NCBI RefSeq assembly: GCF_002954455.1
Contig: NZ_MSCC01000002.1
Span: 89,105-153,104 of the forward strand
Source of the DNA: Photobacterium aquimaris
Lineage (GTDB): Bacteria > Pseudomonadota > Gammaproteobacteria > Enterobacterales > Vibrionaceae
Length of the DNA stretch: 64,000 nt
Reading direction: 5' to 3'
Below the pieces are notes generated by a model. The model was not told the origin of the DNA. It worked only from the letters and a program-made list of their open reading frames with translations, and searched no databases. Positions 8,854-18,584 of the stretch are shown in pieces (position 1 is the stretch's first letter; every line of letters begins with the position of its first letter). The translations under genes and the position numbers were made by a program.

Positions 8854-9005
8854 TGAGAAAATTATCTGATTATAAACAACAAATTAAGTCATTAGTATGT
8901 CATGAAGAATATTCACTAACACAAGCGATATTATTATTAAGATCACTACTTGAGAATATTGAAAATGATGAAGCAATTACTGATATAGCTATGCATGCTG
9001 AATAA
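8853..9005 (+). CDS. 50-aa micro-ORF translationally coupled to the secreted protein
   Basis: ATG at 8853 overlaps the TAA of the preceding gene by one base. The product (MRKLSDYKQQIKSLVCHEEY at the start, ending ITDIAMHAE) is acidic and helical with one Cys. No signal sequence. It might be a cytoplasmic partner or chaperone of the secreted protein; no family recognised. The gene then meets the convergent LysR gene after 13 bp. Confidence 0.45.
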   Translation: MRKLSDYKQQIKSLVCHEEYSLTQAILLLRSLLENIENDEAITDIAMHAE

Positions 9006-9018
9006 AGCCCTCTCGTAA

Positions 9019-9936
9019 TTAGTTATCAAAAGCAGCAATAGTTATATCATTATTAACATACGACTCAATTTCTTTATAAAGAAGTTGAGTCGCTGGATTT
9101 TGCATTTTTTCATAATTACTTACTAAATAATAACCAGGCACTTTTTCCTGTATAACAGTCATATTAATAGCCTCTATCAGTACGCCTTGGTCTAAATATG
9201 ACTCAACAAAAAGACGATTAACAAAAGCAATACCAATACCTTGTATTGCCGCCTCAATAGTATGCATAGAGTTTTGAAAATATATTTTACTCTGATTAGA
9301 ATAGGGTTTTATATTATTATTAGCTAAAACCAAATCCCACTGAATTAATCTATTTGTTGTTTCAATCAACGTACAGCTTGCTAACCTTTCATCTGCAAGA
9401 TCATCTAACGGTTTATTAATATAATTTGGTGCGCAAACTGCAATCATTTGTTCTTGAAATAATAACCGATGATACTTTTCTTTTGGCACATCAATACAGT
9501 AACGTATTGATAAATCAATATTTTCTTTATTCAAATCTAATGTTTCAATAGTATCAATAAAAACAATAGCAATGGAATTATCAGTTAAATAACTATAATT
9601 AAGCCGTGGTAATAACCACTTATTTAATAATGTTGGTGGAATAGATACAATTAATTTTTGCGTTTTTGTTACAAATCCAATATCTGTTGTAGCTTGATCT
9701 AAATCCTTTAAAATAAGTGAAATACGATTAAAATAACGTATACCAGCGTTGGTTAATTTTATTCCTCGATGCTGACGAATAAATAGCTTTTGCCCAATAA
9801 ATTCTTCAAGTGTCTGAATTTGGTGGCTCACCGCTCCCGGTGTTACAAATAACTCCTCAGCTGCTAATTTAAAGCTTTGTAGCCTAGCTGAGGCTTCAAA
9901 ATAAATAATACCTTTTAATGGAGGCAATGATCTCAC
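9019..9936 (-). CDS. LysR-type transcriptional regulator (GcvA/AmpR-like N-terminus)
   Basis: 305 residues. The N-terminal winged helix-turn-helix reads LPPLKGIIYFEASARLQSFKLAAEELFVTPGAVSHQIQ, typical of the GcvA/AmpR branch, then the linker helix and a two-lobed effector domain. It is divergent from the PEBP-family gene 160 bp away, the usual arrangement for a LysR regulator and its target, so it probably controls that gene (inference). Effector unknown. Confidence 0.85.
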   Translation of the reverse strand: MRSLPPLKGIIYFEASARLQSFKLAAEELFVTPGAVSHQIQTLEEFIGQKLFIRQHRGIKLTNAGIRYFNRISLILKDLDQATTDIGFVTKTQKLIVSIPPTLLNKWLLPRLNYSYLTDNSIAIVFIDTIETLDLNKENIDLSIRYCIDVPKEKYHRLLFQEQMIAVCAPNYINKPLDDLADERLASCTLIETTNRLIQWDLVLANNNIKPYSNQSKIYFQNSMHTIEAAIQGIGIAFVNRLFVESYLDQGVLIEAINMTVIQEKVPGYYLVSNYEKMQNPATQLLYKEIESYVNNDITIAAFDN

Positions 9937-10098
9937 GTTTTATCCTTTAGAGTATTTTTTCTCAACTATTGATGTATTTTTATTGATTTGAGCTATTGTA
10001 AGTAATGCTACATTATAACCATTAAAGGTTTTACACTAATATTTAATAATTATAAGTTGTTAAATAACGAAAATTTTAGCTCTATTACAGGTGAAATG

Positions 10099-10653
10099 AT
10101 GAAATTTAAAACAATTGCTGTAGCACTGCTTTTTGCATTACCCTCTTTCATGTCACAAGCAGCAATGACATTAACGAGTCAGAATGTTACCAATGATCAA
10201 ACACTGAATAATCAACAGCTATTTAACCAATGGGGCTGTACAGGTAAAAATGAATCTCCGCAGTTAAGCTGGACAGATGTGCCTGCAGGAACAAAAAGTT
10301 TTGCTGTTACTATGTATGATCCTGATGCACCAACAGGTAGTGGTTGGTGGCATTGGAGCGTGATTAACATTCCAGCTGATGTGCACTCTTTAGCTGAAGG
10401 TGCTGGTGCCGTTGGTGGTAAAGATCTACCTAAAGGCGCTAGCATGGTTACTAATGACTTTGGCTTTAAAGGTTTTGGTGGCGCGTGCCCACCACCAAAC
10501 GCAAAACCACATAATTATCAAATCACTGTTTATGCATTAAATACAGCGAATATTAAATTACCTGAAAATGCATCACCAGCACTAGCAGGATATAACATTC
10601 TTGCTCACGTTATCGGTAAAGCACGCCTTGTTGCACCAACTAACGCACGATAA
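10099..10653 (+). CDS. periplasmic PEBP-family protein (YbhB/YbcL, Raf-kinase-inhibitor-like)
   Basis: About 184 residues from the ATG at 10099, with signal peptide (KFKTIAVALLFALPSFMSQAA). The fold signature is visible: SPQLSWTDVPAGTKSFAVTMYDPDAPTGSGWWHWSVINIP, then NDFGFKGFGGACPPP and HNYQITVYAL, the ligand-binding CxxDPDxP and GxxxPxxxHxY elements of phosphatidylethanolamine-binding proteins. Bacterial members have no firmly known substrate. A longer reading from a TTG at 10057 is open but would bury the signal peptide; AGGTGA just before 10096/10099 favours the shorter start. A terminator follows. Confidence 0.85.
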   Translation: MKFKTIAVALLFALPSFMSQAAMTLTSQNVTNDQTLNNQQLFNQWGCTGKNESPQLSWTDVPAGTKSFAVTMYDPDAPTGSGWWHWSVINIPADVHSLAEGAGAVGGKDLPKGASMVTNDFGFKGFGGACPPPNAKPHNYQITVYALNTANIKLPENASPALAGYNILAHVIGKARLVAPTNAR

Positions 10654-10668
10654 AAACGATTAAACACT

Positions 10669-10697
10669 AAATACCACTCTTTAGAGTGGTATTTTTT
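10669..10697 (+). terminator. terminator after PEBP gene
   Basis: AAATACCACTCT paired with AGAGTGGTATTT, ending in a seven-T run. Confidence 0.85.
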
Positions 10698-11251
10698 TGC
10701 CTGTTCTCTACATAACTATATGACTTTACTTCGTATATGGTTCTTTTCTCTATTTTATTTCTGTCAGCTATACCGCAAGTGTGCAAAATATTATTCTGTC
10801 TGTTTTCATAGTAGCAAAATTGCTTCACCACACATACGGTATATTGTACTATAAATAATAATAGATGCCGTTTATCCATCTGAATTCGAAGACAATATCA
10901 TCGCTAATCCAACAGCTACAAGCCGTCTACTACTGTCTTCACCGCTTCAAAAAAGATGTCATTAGCATAATTTGTTCTTATGACGATCGTTTAATGAAGT
11001 TAACTGAGTCATAGAGTAAGTAAATGTTTACTCACACTATCATCACGTTAATAAAAAATGCCCATGATATTGATTAAATTATTTTGCTTATAGAGAGATG
11101 TTTAGTTTAGTCGTTGATTAAACATCTCCTCGTCATGAATAATTTAATATCAACAAGAAAATATAATCATTATGCTAAATTGAAAATAAGCTAGAAATGT
11201 AAAGCGAGGAAAGAATGAATAATGAGAAATAAAAGACTTAAAAATATAAAA
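10698..11251. other. gene-free region with one unexplained hairpin
   Basis: About 550 bp without a supported ORF. At 11095-11128, GAGATGTTTA pairs exactly with TAAACATCTC across 14 nt; no T-tract follows on either strand. A small RNA cannot be excluded, but no promoter was identified. Confidence 0.35.
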
Positions 11252-11278
11252 GGCGCAAATAACATAGTTATTTACGCC
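11252..11278 (-). terminator. terminator of the cold-shock gene
   Basis: GGCGCAAATAAC pairs with GTTATTTACGCC (one mismatch), loop of 3 nt, followed on the minus strand by TTTTATATTTTT. Confidence 0.75.
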
Positions 11279-11307
11279 AATATTAACTTTATAGATTAAC
11301 TATAAAA

Positions 11308-11520
11308 TTATAGAGCTACAACGTTTGCAGCTTGAAGACCTTTTTGGCCTTGCTCTACTTCAAAAGACACTTTCTGGCCTTCAGCAAGAGTTTTGAAGCC
11401 TTCAGAAGCGATAGCACGGAAGTGAACGAATACGTCAGCACCGCCGTTGTCTTGAGTAATGAAACCAAAACCTTTCTCTTCGTTAAACCACTTTACTAGA
11501 CCAGTTGATTTGTTAGACAT
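11308..11520 (-). CDS. CspA-family cold-shock protein
   Basis: 70-residue single cold-shock domain. RNP1 (KGFGFI) and RNP2 (DVFVHF) nucleic-acid-binding motifs are intact, preceded by [10 protein letters not shown]. It binds single-stranded RNA/DNA and melts mRNA structure. The ATG at 11520 with AAGGGA eight bases before it is the real start; the upstream in-frame codons are leader. The long upstream region before the next gene fits the long structured 5' leader of cspA-type genes. Which paralogue it is cannot be told. Confidence 0.92.
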
Positions 11521-11829
11521 TTTGTGTCCCTTATATAAATTCTTTAAAATTATCGCAAAGTGCGATGCACTGAAGCTTGAATAATTTAATATGATGATGA
11601 TAAAGCGAAGGGAAACACTAGTGTACACAACAATAACGAAGATGTTTCTAAGGGTTTTTCTTTTACTTAATTCTCAATCAATTACTCTAGCTACAGAGTA
11701 AATTAATTGTCACATAAAACGCATTACCTGTAAAGTTTTTTATTCAAACAATCGCTTCATATGAAAATATAATTACAATTAAACATAATTTAATATTATC
11801 TCATAAAAATAATACCAAATTATTATGAA
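11521..11829 (-). promoter_or_regulatory. probable long 5' leader and promoter region of the cold-shock gene
   Basis: 309 bp with no gene. cspA-type genes carry a leader of 100-160 nt that controls cold induction; the space fits. I could not define a transcription start or cold box by eye. Confidence 0.35.
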
Positions 11830-12057
11830 TTACTTGCCGCCACAGGTATAACATTTATGTTCTGCTGTATATTGCTCACCATCCCCTTCTTCATCCCAAA
11901 TCTTAATTGCATCTTTTTCCCACTCTTTAGCAAGACTATCAAGTTGATCGCCAAATTTCAGGTATTTATCCACACCTTCATATTGAGGAGCCGCCCCAAC
12001 ATCTTGAATATGCTTACGGAATTCCTCTGTAGTATAGATAATCAGACAAAGTTGCAT
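11830..12057 (-). CDS. small hypothetical protein with C-terminal CxxC
   Basis: 75 residues, acidic (DQLDSLAKEWEKDAIKIWDEEGDGEQ), ending HKCYTCGGK, a single CYTC pair that could bind metal or be redox-active. No upstream Shine-Dalgarno is clear and no family is recognised. Amino-acid composition looks like a real protein, and the gene stands alone between the cold-shock gene and tRNA-Ser. Confidence 0.45.
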   Translation of the reverse strand: MQLCLIIYTTEEFRKHIQDVGAAPQYEGVDKYLKFGDQLDSLAKEWEKDAIKIWDEEGDGEQYTAEHKCYTCGGK

Positions 12058-12188
12058 TAAATTATCATTGAAGGGCTCATATATCTATTTCGGCGTCGAC
12101 ACCAAATTAAAATTAGCATCAGGTTCGATTAGTATGTATTGATATGTATAGAATTTAATAACAGAGGAGAAAATTAAAGAGGAGCAAT

Positions 12189-12215
12189 AAAAAAACCCCG
12201 TCATATAAGACGAGG
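12189..12215 (-). terminator. terminator of tRNA-Ser
   Basis: CCCCGTC pairs with GACGAGG (one G-U on the RNA), followed on the minus strand by seven T residues, 10 bp beyond the tRNA 3' end. Confidence 0.85.
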
Positions 12216-12224
12216 CTTCAAAGG

Positions 12225-12315
12225 TGGCGGAGAGATAGGGATTTGAACCCTAGATACGCTATAAACGTATGCCGGTTTTCAAGACCGGTGCTTTCAACCA
12301 CTCAGCCATCTCTCC
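12225..12315 (-). tRNA. tRNA-Ser (anticodon UGA)
   Basis: 91-nt class II tRNA on the minus strand. Acceptor GGAGAGA pairs with TCTCTCC, D-loop TGGCTGAGTGG, anticodon loop CTTGAAA inside the CCGGT/ACCGG stem gives anticodon TGA, a long variable arm (CATACGTTTATAGCGTATC), T-loop GGTTCAAATCC and an encoded CCA. Confidence 0.97.
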
Positions 12316-12543
12316 ATGGCAGCTATAGTAACCACCACAACTTAGTCTGTAAAGGCAAAATATAATCCAACCTTACCGACAGGTATATTTTTAACCAAAA
12401 AGAAAAAATAACAACAATAACGCATAGTTAGCAACCAACCTGGTGCTAGTAAAACAACCAATATACGAACATCAGCACATGGTTTTTAGGCGGTACTCAG
12501 TATTCTACCTTTTTTTATTGCTGACTCATGATACTAATCAGTA

Positions 12544-14064
12544 TTAATGAGAATTCACCGCCGCTGCTGGAGCTTTTTTCTTAAACCTATACAAGGCTAA
12601 TAAAGGCAACAACGCAACATAAGAAAACATTAAAAAACCAAATGTATATACAAAGGCCAGTAATGTCGATTGTTGATGTAATAACGCACTGACTTGAGCA
12701 ATAAAGTTAGGATCAGTAACCGTTGTATGATGCTGCATTGCCTGTTGTTGTAATATTGGATTAGTGGCGCTTATATCAGCTCCTAATGCATGCCATTCAC
12801 GCTGTTGAGTTCGGCTAAAGTAGGTATTTACAATTGAGATACCAAATGAACTACCAATGGTTCGACATAGGTTATACATCACCGCTCCACCAACAGCATA
12901 TTTGGCTTCTAGGGTTCGATATGCCATTTGACTCAATGGTGCAAACACTAACCCCATCCCCATGCCTTGAATGATTGATGGGATGAGTACCCAATATAAA
13001 TTGATTTCCATTGAGTACTGCATCATCAGGTAAGTACCAAAAATACTAAACCCAAGTCCAACCGCCACCAGCATTCTTGGATCTAAACGATCCATATATT
13101 GTGCCATCACCAACAATACAATCGCAGAAGTTAATCCACGCGGCGCCATTACAAATCCTGTCATTTCGACGGGGTAATGTAATAATTGCTCTAACATCAT
13201 CGGTTGTAACTGAGTAATACCAAACAGTCCCATCGAAAAGCCAGCCATGATCAAACATGACACCGCAAGGTTACGGTCTTTTAATAGCCACATTGGAGCA
13301 ACATCGCCTTTGGTTCGCCATGAACGTACAATAAAGAACACCCAAGAAATGGCACTTATAATCAATGAAAATAGAATAAAATTAGACTCAAACCATCCTT
13401 CTTCATTACCTCTATCAAGTACCATTTGTAATAAACCGATACCTACCGTCATACCGATAACTAATGGCCAGTCTAATTTAGACTCACCTTTGCCATCAAT
13501 TTTAACGAACATATAAACCAATGTTAGACATAAGGCACCAACAGGCACATTGACGTAAAAAATCCAACGCCAATCCATATTTTCAGTGATAATACCGCCT
13601 ACCGTAGGACCTAAAATAGGGCCAAGTAGAATACCAACACTGAACAACGCCATTGCTTTACCACGCTCGCTAGCAGGGTAAATTTGCACCATGGTTGATT
13701 GTGCAAGTGGAATAACTGACGCACCAAATGCACCTTGCATGATACGGAAAGTTACCATTTCAGCCAGACTATCAGCTTGACCACACAAAGCAGAAGTGAC
13801 AATAAAGCCAACCACAGATACTAACAATAATCTCCGCACACCAAACTTAAGCGCAAAATAACTCGCAAGTGGTATACAAATAGCTTCAGCCATAGAGTAA
13901 GAAGTAAGTACCCATGTCACCTGCTCAGATGTAACCCCTAATGCACCCATCATATGCGGTAGTGCAACGTTGGCAATCGTCATATCCAGCAATACCATGA
14001 TTGCTGATAACATAACGGCTAAGGTAATCCATGTACGATTAGCTGGTGTGACTGACTGACTCAT
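12544..14064 (-). CDS. emrB: EmrB-type multidrug efflux MFS transporter (DHA2, 14 TM)
   Basis: 506 residues, close to E. coli EmrB (512). Motif C and neighbours of the 14-TM drug:H+ antiporter family are visible: LDMTIANVALPHMMGALG, ITENMDWRWIFYVNVPVG, SVGILLGPILGPTVGG. It exports hydrophobic toxins through a tripartite channel together with the EmrA adaptor and a TolC. Its ATG overlaps the emrA stop (TAATG), so the pair is one operon. No EmrR/MarR gene is adjacent. Confidence 0.92.
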   Translation of the reverse strand: MSQSVTPANRTWITLAVMLSAIMVLLDMTIANVALPHMMGALGVTSEQVTWVLTSYSMAEAICIPLASYFALKFGVRRLLLVSVVGFIVTSALCGQADSLAEMVTFRIMQGAFGASVIPLAQSTMVQIYPASERGKAMALFSVGILLGPILGPTVGGIITENMDWRWIFYVNVPVGALCLTLVYMFVKIDGKGESKLDWPLVIGMTVGIGLLQMVLDRGNEEGWFESNFILFSLIISAISWVFFIVRSWRTKGDVAPMWLLKDRNLAVSCLIMAGFSMGLFGITQLQPMMLEQLLHYPVEMTGFVMAPRGLTSAIVLLVMAQYMDRLDPRMLVAVGLGFSIFGTYLMMQYSMEINLYWVLIPSIIQGMGMGLVFAPLSQMAYRTLEAKYAVGGAVMYNLCRTIGSSFGISIVNTYFSRTQQREWHALGADISATNPILQQQAMQHHTTVTDPNFIAQVSALLHQQSTLLAFVYTFGFLMFSYVALLPLLALYRFKKKAPAAAVNSH

Positions 14065-15110
14065 TAGTTGGTCTCTGATTGGGTATCAATAGTGACGTCA
14101 GCACTCGCACCAACACGCAATAATGGCTTATTTTTCAAATCTGTAAATTTGACACGCACAGGAAAACGTTGAGGAACTTTAACCCAGTTACCAGTGGCAT
14201 TTTCAGGTGGCAATAATGAAAAAGATGAACCACTCGCAGGAGACAGTGCCTCAACCTGACCTTGATAGGTCACATCTGGGTACATATCTAACACCACTGT
14301 CGCTGTCATGCCTACTTTCAATAAGCCGATATCTTTCTCTTTATAGTTAGCTTGCAGCCATGCTGTGTTATCTTCAATTAATGGCATCATCGCCAAACCA
14401 GGAGAAACAACACTACCAGGACGCACACTCACTTTACCTAGCTTACCGTCATACGGCGCATAAATATTAGTGTACGATAAGTTTAACGTTGCTTGGCTTA
14501 ATGCCGCTGCTGCTTGTTTTACTTGTGGTGCTTCATCGCCTTTAGCACCTTGTTGATTAATCAGTTGTGACATTTTTGCACGTGCGGCTTCAAGGTTTGT
14601 TTGAGCGCTGGCTAACTTCGCTTTTACATCATCACCTTGTTGTAACGGCAACAATTTTCGGTTCACTAAATCCATAACACGGTGATACGTTTTTTGAACG
14701 TCAACAAGGTTAGCATCAGCTGCTCGTACATTTGCGCTCGCCGCTAAAATTGCATCATCGGTAGCTTTATTTTGTTGAGTCGCAACTTCATAAGCAGCTT
14801 TCGCTTGCTCTAACTGGATTTCATAAGGCGCAGGATCAATCTTAACTAACAAATCCCCCTCAGCTACATGTTGATAGTTTTCAACATTAACACTGAGTAC
14901 CTTGCCACTTATTTGTGGTGCAACGTAAAGAATATTGGCGTGGATATACGCATCATCAGTACTTGGATATAGTTTTTGATGACGAGTATAAAAATATCCA
15001 GCGGTACCTAAAACCGCAGCAATAACAATAAAAATAAAAATATTACGAAATTTATTTGATTTAGTTGCTGGATTAGGTTGTTCAATTGGAGTCGTATCTG
15101 TCGTTGCCAT
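14064..15110 (-). CDS. emrA: EmrA-type membrane-fusion (HlyD family) adaptor
   Basis: 348 residues: short cytoplasmic N-terminus, one membrane segment (FIFIVIAAVLGTAGYFY), biotinyl-lipoyl half domain (IHANILYVAPQISGKVLSVNVENYQHVAEGDLL), long alpha-hairpin, second lipoyl half (LSYTNIYAPYDGKLGKVSVRPGSVV) and beta-barrel. It links EmrB to an outer-membrane TolC-type channel. First gene of the emrAB operon; the roughly 450 bp before it should hold the promoter. Confidence 0.92.
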   Translation of the reverse strand: MATTDTTPIEQPNPATKSNKFRNIFIFIVIAAVLGTAGYFYTRHQKLYPSTDDAYIHANILYVAPQISGKVLSVNVENYQHVAEGDLLVKIDPAPYEIQLEQAKAAYEVATQQNKATDDAILAASANVRAADANLVDVQKTYHRVMDLVNRKLLPLQQGDDVKAKLASAQTNLEAARAKMSQLINQQGAKGDEAPQVKQAAAALSQATLNLSYTNIYAPYDGKLGKVSVRPGSVVSPGLAMMPLIEDNTAWLQANYKEKDIGLLKVGMTATVVLDMYPDVTYQGQVEALSPASGSSFSLLPPENATGNWVKVPQRFPVRVKFTDLKNKPLLRVGASADVTIDTQSETN

Positions 15111-15555
15111 GAATTTATCCTATTTAGCTAACACTTAGCTAAATTTGAGTCTAGATGATAGAAATTATTAAGCCAAAAAAAGTTCGTCTAGTCATAACTA
15201 ATACATATTAATAACCATGCAACTGTATTGTTATAAACATAACCACAATAATTAACGTATTGAAATAATAGGCTTGTGAGCAGAGGCTTTCAAGTCAGTG
15301 CCAATGTGGCGGAGGGTATAATTGGGTCAAGTAAAGCGTCATTTTAAAGCATTGACCTAATGAATTAGAGTAAATACATTAATTTGGCTCTTTTCCCTTC
15401 CTAAATAGCTAAAATACATGAAAGTTTAATAGTTTTATTATTACCATTTAATTATAAAAACTTAAACTCCATTTTTACCATTATAGCTTAAATGAATATA
15501 ATCTGTACTGACATAAAACCACTACAGCAACTCGTACCAATAAAAGAACACTAAA
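15111..15555. other. intergenic region with an imperfect long inverted repeat
   Basis: No gene in about 445 bp. ATTGGGTCAA (15321-15330) and TTGACCTAAT (15352-15361) are inverted copies with one mismatch. They lie about 210 bp upstream of emrA and could be a regulator site for the pump or relic DNA; neither is shown. Confidence 0.35.
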
Positions 15556-15588
15556 ACTCCTCGCTATTTAATTAAAGTAGCGAGGAGT
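15556..15588 (-). terminator. terminator of the lactate dehydrogenase gene
   Basis: Perfect 11-bp stem ACTCCTCGCTA / TAGCGAGGAGT with an 11-nt loop; on the minus strand it is followed by a T-rich run. It lies 22 bp after the dehydrogenase stop. Confidence 0.8.
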
Positions 15589-15610
15589 GTCGAACGATTA
15601 ACGATAAATG

Positions 15611-18439
15611 CTAATGGCTAACTTTATCGACTAAATATAAAATTGAACGATATTCAATACCACTATGTTCAGATAAGCCGATCTCACAAGTTCGACTATT
15701 TGAATAACCTTCATGACATCCTTGAGGCACTTGTGCTTTTAATGGTGCTAACGCGCTCGCATTAAGTTCTGGTTTCGTAAAACCTTTATCACCAGCAAAA
15801 CCGCAACAAGTAATATCATCAGGAATAATTACCTCTGTTGCACATGCTCTAGTTACACGTTCAATAACAGACGCTAATCCCTGACGACGTGACGTACAGG
15901 TAATATGCAACATTACAGGCTCTTGCTGTGGTGTGATTGTTAATCTTGGTAATACAAAATCAGCCACAAATTTAAATGGCTCATAAATAGTAATATCATT
16001 GCGTAAAGACTGCTTACTGGTACTAGCACATGGACTGGTATCCATTAGTACAGGATATTGCCCTTGATGAGATGCTTGCCATAATGCTTGTTCAAGTTGT
16101 TGGGCTTTAACTTGTGCCGTTTCTGGAAAACCTTTACTAATATATGGCATACCGCAGCATTGATTATTGAGATCATCTGGCAATATGACTTCATATCCTG
16201 CTTTTTCAAGCAAAGAAATCGTTACTTCCGTCAACGGGCGTTTATCGAGTGCATTTACCTCAGTTCCCATATTTCTAGCGGCACAACTAGGAAAATACAC
16301 CACCCGCTCTTTTGTTATACCACTAATAACAGGTGTGATTATTTTAGCTGCAGGCAAAGGCATATGCGGAGTCCATTGCGGAACTTTATGCCCTGAAAGT
16401 TGATAAGCTTGTTGCGTTAGCTTGCGCATTCTATTTGTGCCTAAAGCTTTATGCATCTTGCTCGCTACAGTTAGCCCTACTTTTGCAGATGCTGTGACTG
16501 TTGCAAAATGATCGGCTGTCCATGAGGCAATTTTCTTCGCTTTTTCAGTATGATTTTGACGTAACTTACGAACTAAATCACCGGTATTAATTCCAACAGG
16601 ACAACGTTCAGCGCACAATCCAGTTGCCGCACAAGTATCTAACCCATAATAACGGTATGTTTTTTCCATCGCTGCTAACCGTTGAGGATCTTCATTACTA
16701 CGCCGTAAGCGCGATATTTCACGATACACCGTATTACGCTGGCGTGGAGTTAATGATAAATTACGCGATGGGCACACAGGTTCACAAAAACCACATTCAA
16801 CACATTTATCGATAAGCTCATCAGCAACAGGCATCGCTTTTAAGTTTTTAATATGTGATTGTTTATCAGCATTTATAATCACCCCTGGATTTAATACTCC
16901 GCGAGGATCAAACACTCCTTTAATCGCGAGCATTAATTGATAACCAGCATAGCCCCATTCAAGTTCAATAAATGGCGCCATATTACGTCCAGTGCCATGC
17001 TCTGCCTTTAATGAACCTTGATATTCAACCGCCACAAGCTCAGCAACTGCATCCATAAATGCACTATAGCGTTCAATTTCAGCTTGAGTATCAAATGATT
17101 GGGTAAATACAAAATGCAAATTACCCGCTAACGCATGACCAAAAATAATCGCTTCATGATAATCAAATTGGACAAACAATTGTTGTAAATCACGCACAGC
17201 TGGCGCTAACTGCGCAATAGGGAAAGCAACATCTTCAATAATAACCGTTGTGCCACTTTCTCGGACGGCACCAACAGCGGGAAATAACTCTTTACGAATA
17301 CCCCACAATTGTTCACAGATCGTTGCATCACGACTAAAATCAACTTGCTCAATCGGAGAGAATGCATTGATAATCTGTTGGATTCCCTCTGCCTGAAGAA
17401 GTAAATCTTGTTCATTTTCAGCATGTAGCTCAATCAATAATGCGGCAGCTTCTGTATTACCATCAGCCCCTAGTTGAGCAATAAAGGCAGGCATTCCTGG
17501 CTTTGCTGCCACTGACGCTAATGAACGGTTATCCATTAACTCGACAGCTGCGACTCGTGTTTTACTTAATTGACTCACCGCTAAACATGTTTGCTCAATA
17601 TCAGCAAACACAAACAGTCCCGATGCCTTAAATTGATGATTAATTACCGTGTTATAAGTCACATCAGCAATAAAACCCAACGTGCCCTCTGAACCAATAA
17701 ATAGATGCTGTAATACATCAATTGGATCATCAAAATCTACCAAAGCATTTAAACTATAACCTGTGGTATTTTTTAAGCGGTATTTATGGCGAATTTTATC
17801 TGCAAGTACACTATTAGCCTGACATTCGCTGACCAATAACATCAGCTCGTCGATCATTGCAGCATGCGTTTTTTTAAACGCTGTAATGCTATTGAGATCT
17901 AAAGTGTTTAATAGCGTTCCATCAGCAAGTACTACTGTCATTCCTGCAATAGTACGGTAGCTATTTTGCGAAGTGCCACAACACATACCAGAGGCATTAT
18001 TTGCCACAATGCCGCCGATCTTACAGCTATTAATAGAACCAGGATCGGGACCAATTTTTCGACCAAATGACGCTAATATTGTATTCGCTTCCGCGCCAAT
18101 GATGCCGGGTTGTAACCATATCTGAGCGCCATCATTAAGCACTTTATAATCTCGCCAACGACGAGTTAATGTAATTAAGACTGAATCTGACTGTGCTTGA
18201 CCTGATAGGCTCGTCCCTGCAGCACGAAACGTCATTGGAATTTGATGTTCATAACACGCTTTAATCGCAAAGATAACTTCATCAAGTGTATCAAGCTGTA
18301 AAACCATTTGTGGTAACAAACGATAAAAACTCGCGTCAGTACCATAAGCCAACATCAACGTAGGATCAGTAATAATCCTTTTTTCATCTATTTGAAGGCG
18401 TAATTGCTCGATTAAATTAGCATAAGCAGGTTGCATCAT
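15611..18439 (-). CDS. FAD/Fe-S D-lactate dehydrogenase (Dld-II type; YdiJ-like flavoprotein)
   Basis: 942 residues, peripheral to the inner membrane. Order of domains: PCMH-type FAD-binding domain (about 30-260; GTSLSGQAQSD, PGSINSCKIGGIVANNASGMCCGT), FAD-oxidase C-terminal domain (to about 510; ends KAEHGTGRNMAP and FDPRGVLNPG), two 4Fe-4S motifs (CVECGFCEPVCPS and CAATGLCAERCPVG), then two CCG domains (QCCGMPYISKG and CCGFAGDKG) of the heterodisulfide-reductase/LldE type. This fits Shewanella Dld-II, which oxidises D-lactate and passes electrons to quinone; YdiJ of E. coli is a longer relative. No lactate permease or lldEFG lies beside it, so substrate is inferred. Confidence 0.85.
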   Translation of the reverse strand: MMQPAYANLIEQLRLQIDEKRIITDPTLMLAYGTDASFYRLLPQMVLQLDTLDEVIFAIKACYEHQIPMTFRAAGTSLSGQAQSDSVLITLTRRWRDYKVLNDGAQIWLQPGIIGAEANTILASFGRKIGPDPGSINSCKIGGIVANNASGMCCGTSQNSYRTIAGMTVVLADGTLLNTLDLNSITAFKKTHAAMIDELMLLVSECQANSVLADKIRHKYRLKNTTGYSLNALVDFDDPIDVLQHLFIGSEGTLGFIADVTYNTVINHQFKASGLFVFADIEQTCLAVSQLSKTRVAAVELMDNRSLASVAAKPGMPAFIAQLGADGNTEAAALLIELHAENEQDLLLQAEGIQQIINAFSPIEQVDFSRDATICEQLWGIRKELFPAVGAVRESGTTVIIEDVAFPIAQLAPAVRDLQQLFVQFDYHEAIIFGHALAGNLHFVFTQSFDTQAEIERYSAFMDAVAELVAVEYQGSLKAEHGTGRNMAPFIELEWGYAGYQLMLAIKGVFDPRGVLNPGVIINADKQSHIKNLKAMPVADELIDKCVECGFCEPVCPSRNLSLTPRQRNTVYREISRLRRSNEDPQRLAAMEKTYRYYGLDTCAATGLCAERCPVGINTGDLVRKLRQNHTEKAKKIASWTADHFATVTASAKVGLTVASKMHKALGTNRMRKLTQQAYQLSGHKVPQWTPHMPLPAAKIITPVISGITKERVVYFPSCAARNMGTEVNALDKRPLTEVTISLLEKAGYEVILPDDLNNQCCGMPYISKGFPETAQVKAQQLEQALWQASHQGQYPVLMDTSPCASTSKQSLRNDITIYEPFKFVADFVLPRLTITPQQEPVMLHITCTSRRQGLASVIERVTRACATEVIIPDDITCCGFAGDKGFTKPELNASALAPLKAQVPQGCHEGYSNSRTCEIGLSEHSGIEYRSILYLVDKVSH

Positions 18440-18584
18440 AGCCTCGCTTTATTAGTAATAGGCATAAACTTTATGCTCGGTATTTCACTTCGGAATGGAT
18501 AATTCTACTGCTATAAAGGCGATGATAACCGTTACTAATTCACATTTTTACTATGATGATGATTAAAATCAAATAATCAGGTAA

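Noticed and set aside
10212..10445. 77-codon minus ORF inside the PEBP gene
   Set aside because: Shadow frame of a well-supported gene.
13046..13516. ORFs on both strands inside emrB
   Set aside because: Out-of-frame readings of a conserved transporter gene.
15295..15325. tRNA 3'-end-like fragment (TGGCGGAGGG)
   Set aside because: Only about 10 bases resemble the tRNA-Ser end; too short to call an attachment site.
16088..16403. two overlapping ORFs antisense to the lactate dehydrogenase
   Set aside because: No domain, no ribosome site; fully covered by the real gene.
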